DNA of 51,710 nt. Origin: Archaeoglobi archaeon JdFR-42. GTDB taxonomy: Archaea; Halobacteriota; Archaeoglobi; Archaeoglobales; JdFR-42. The DNA is taken from assembly GCA_002010305.1 (NCBI GenBank), contig MTND01000002.1, positions 1 to 51,710 of the forward strand, written 5' to 3'. The notes beneath the pieces were generated by a model that was not told where the DNA came from, did not search any database, and saw nothing but the letters and a program-made list of their open reading frames with translations. A program made the translations under genes and the position numbers. Positions 51,543 to 51,710 of this stretch are shown piece by piece. How positions within the stretch are numbered: position 1 is the stretch's first letter; every line of letters starts with the position of its first letter.

Positions 51543-51710
51543 ATCCAAGAATACTTCTGGCTCTGATAGTAGTAGTAATTTTCTTTCTGATGATTGATAC
51601 GAACATTACATCCATCTTCACAGCCTCCCACTCCCTCACCAACATCTCCCAGCCAGGCAACCAGATCTCGTGTGAAACCTGCCACAGCCAGATCCAGAGA
51701 GAACTGAACA
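51539..51710 (+). CDS. Third cytochrome of the cluster, partial (runs off window end)
   Basis: This frame starts at ATG 51539, which overlaps the stop of the second tetraheme cytochrome (ATGA), and is open to the end of the window (57 codons). A membrane/signal segment (LLALIVVVIFFLMI) is followed by TSIFTASHSL, NISQPGNQ, and the first heme motif SCETCHSQIQRELN. The pattern parallels the N terminus of the two cytochromes upstream (signal segment, aromatic/His motif, CxxCH at about residue 47, then ELN). The rest of the gene is beyond base 51710, so heme number is unknown. Confidence 0.8.
   Translation, partial: MNPRILLALIVVVIFFLMIDTNITSIFTASHSLTNISQPGNQISCETCHSQIQRELN

Overview
This window comes from an archaeon, most likely a euryarchaeote of the broad group that holds methanogens, anaerobic methane/alkane oxidisers (ANME-1, Syntrophoarchaeia) and Archaeoglobi. 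The archaeal markers are GatD/GatE, the CPSF-like nuclease FttA next to a proteasome beta subunit, HerA, diphthamide enzymes, a DRG GTPase, TATA-box promoters and several apparently leaderless genes. DUF2193, DUF2180, DUF447 and DUF555 proteins and HdrED point to the methanogen-related branch. No mcr gene is present, so methane or alkane metabolism is not shown here, and a species cannot be named from this window. The DNA is moderately AT-rich, with very AT-rich intergenic regions.

Layout. 1-2822 (minus): a truncated acyl-CoA dehydrogenase behind a membrane Fe-S oxidoreductase with a cytochrome b-like N terminus, a fatty-acid/acyl-CoA electron pathway. 3076-12156 (plus): housekeeping genes argH-gatD-gatE, an RNA m5C methyltransferase with a separate PUA-like partner, YggU, a Toprim protein, a CitG-like protein and DUF447. 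12258-14170: hdrE-hdrD. 14223-14295: tRNA-Pro(GGG). 14408-16891 (minus): a DUF2193-DUF2180-aquaporin operon, divergent from a Bat-type HTH regulator, with a perfect 10-base inverted repeat around the regulator promoter. 17964-21640: hyuA-hyuB. 22045-27446: a methyltransferase, an MBL nuclease flanked by two tiny cysteine peptides, psmB-fttA and mobB. 27472-28791: an NCS2 purine permease. 29029-32479: dphB-herA-DUF555-dph6. 32514-36236 (minus): an SsuABC-like ABC transporter behind a radical SAM gene, with paired palindromic operators between them. 36351-40739: DRG GTPase, HAD phosphatase and B12-dependent ribonucleotide reductase.

From 40837 to the end lies a cell-surface and extracellular electron transfer island: a PGF-CTERM (archaeosortase-type) Ig-like surface protein, an anchored beta-propeller protein, a 1811-residue multiheme cytochrome (31 CxxCH plus two unusual heme-like motifs, with Ig-like and jelly-roll-like domains), and at least two, probably three, small tetraheme cytochromes in tandem. 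The small cytochromes resemble the subunits of archaeal extracellular cytochrome filaments. This is the most striking system in the window: together with acyl-CoA dehydrogenase and HdrDE-type membrane modules it suggests a cell that passes respiratory electrons outside, to a mineral or a partner. A palindrome with half-site TTGTCAAC occurs twice before the ABC transporter and, with one mismatch, once before the second tetraheme cytochrome, suggesting shared control.
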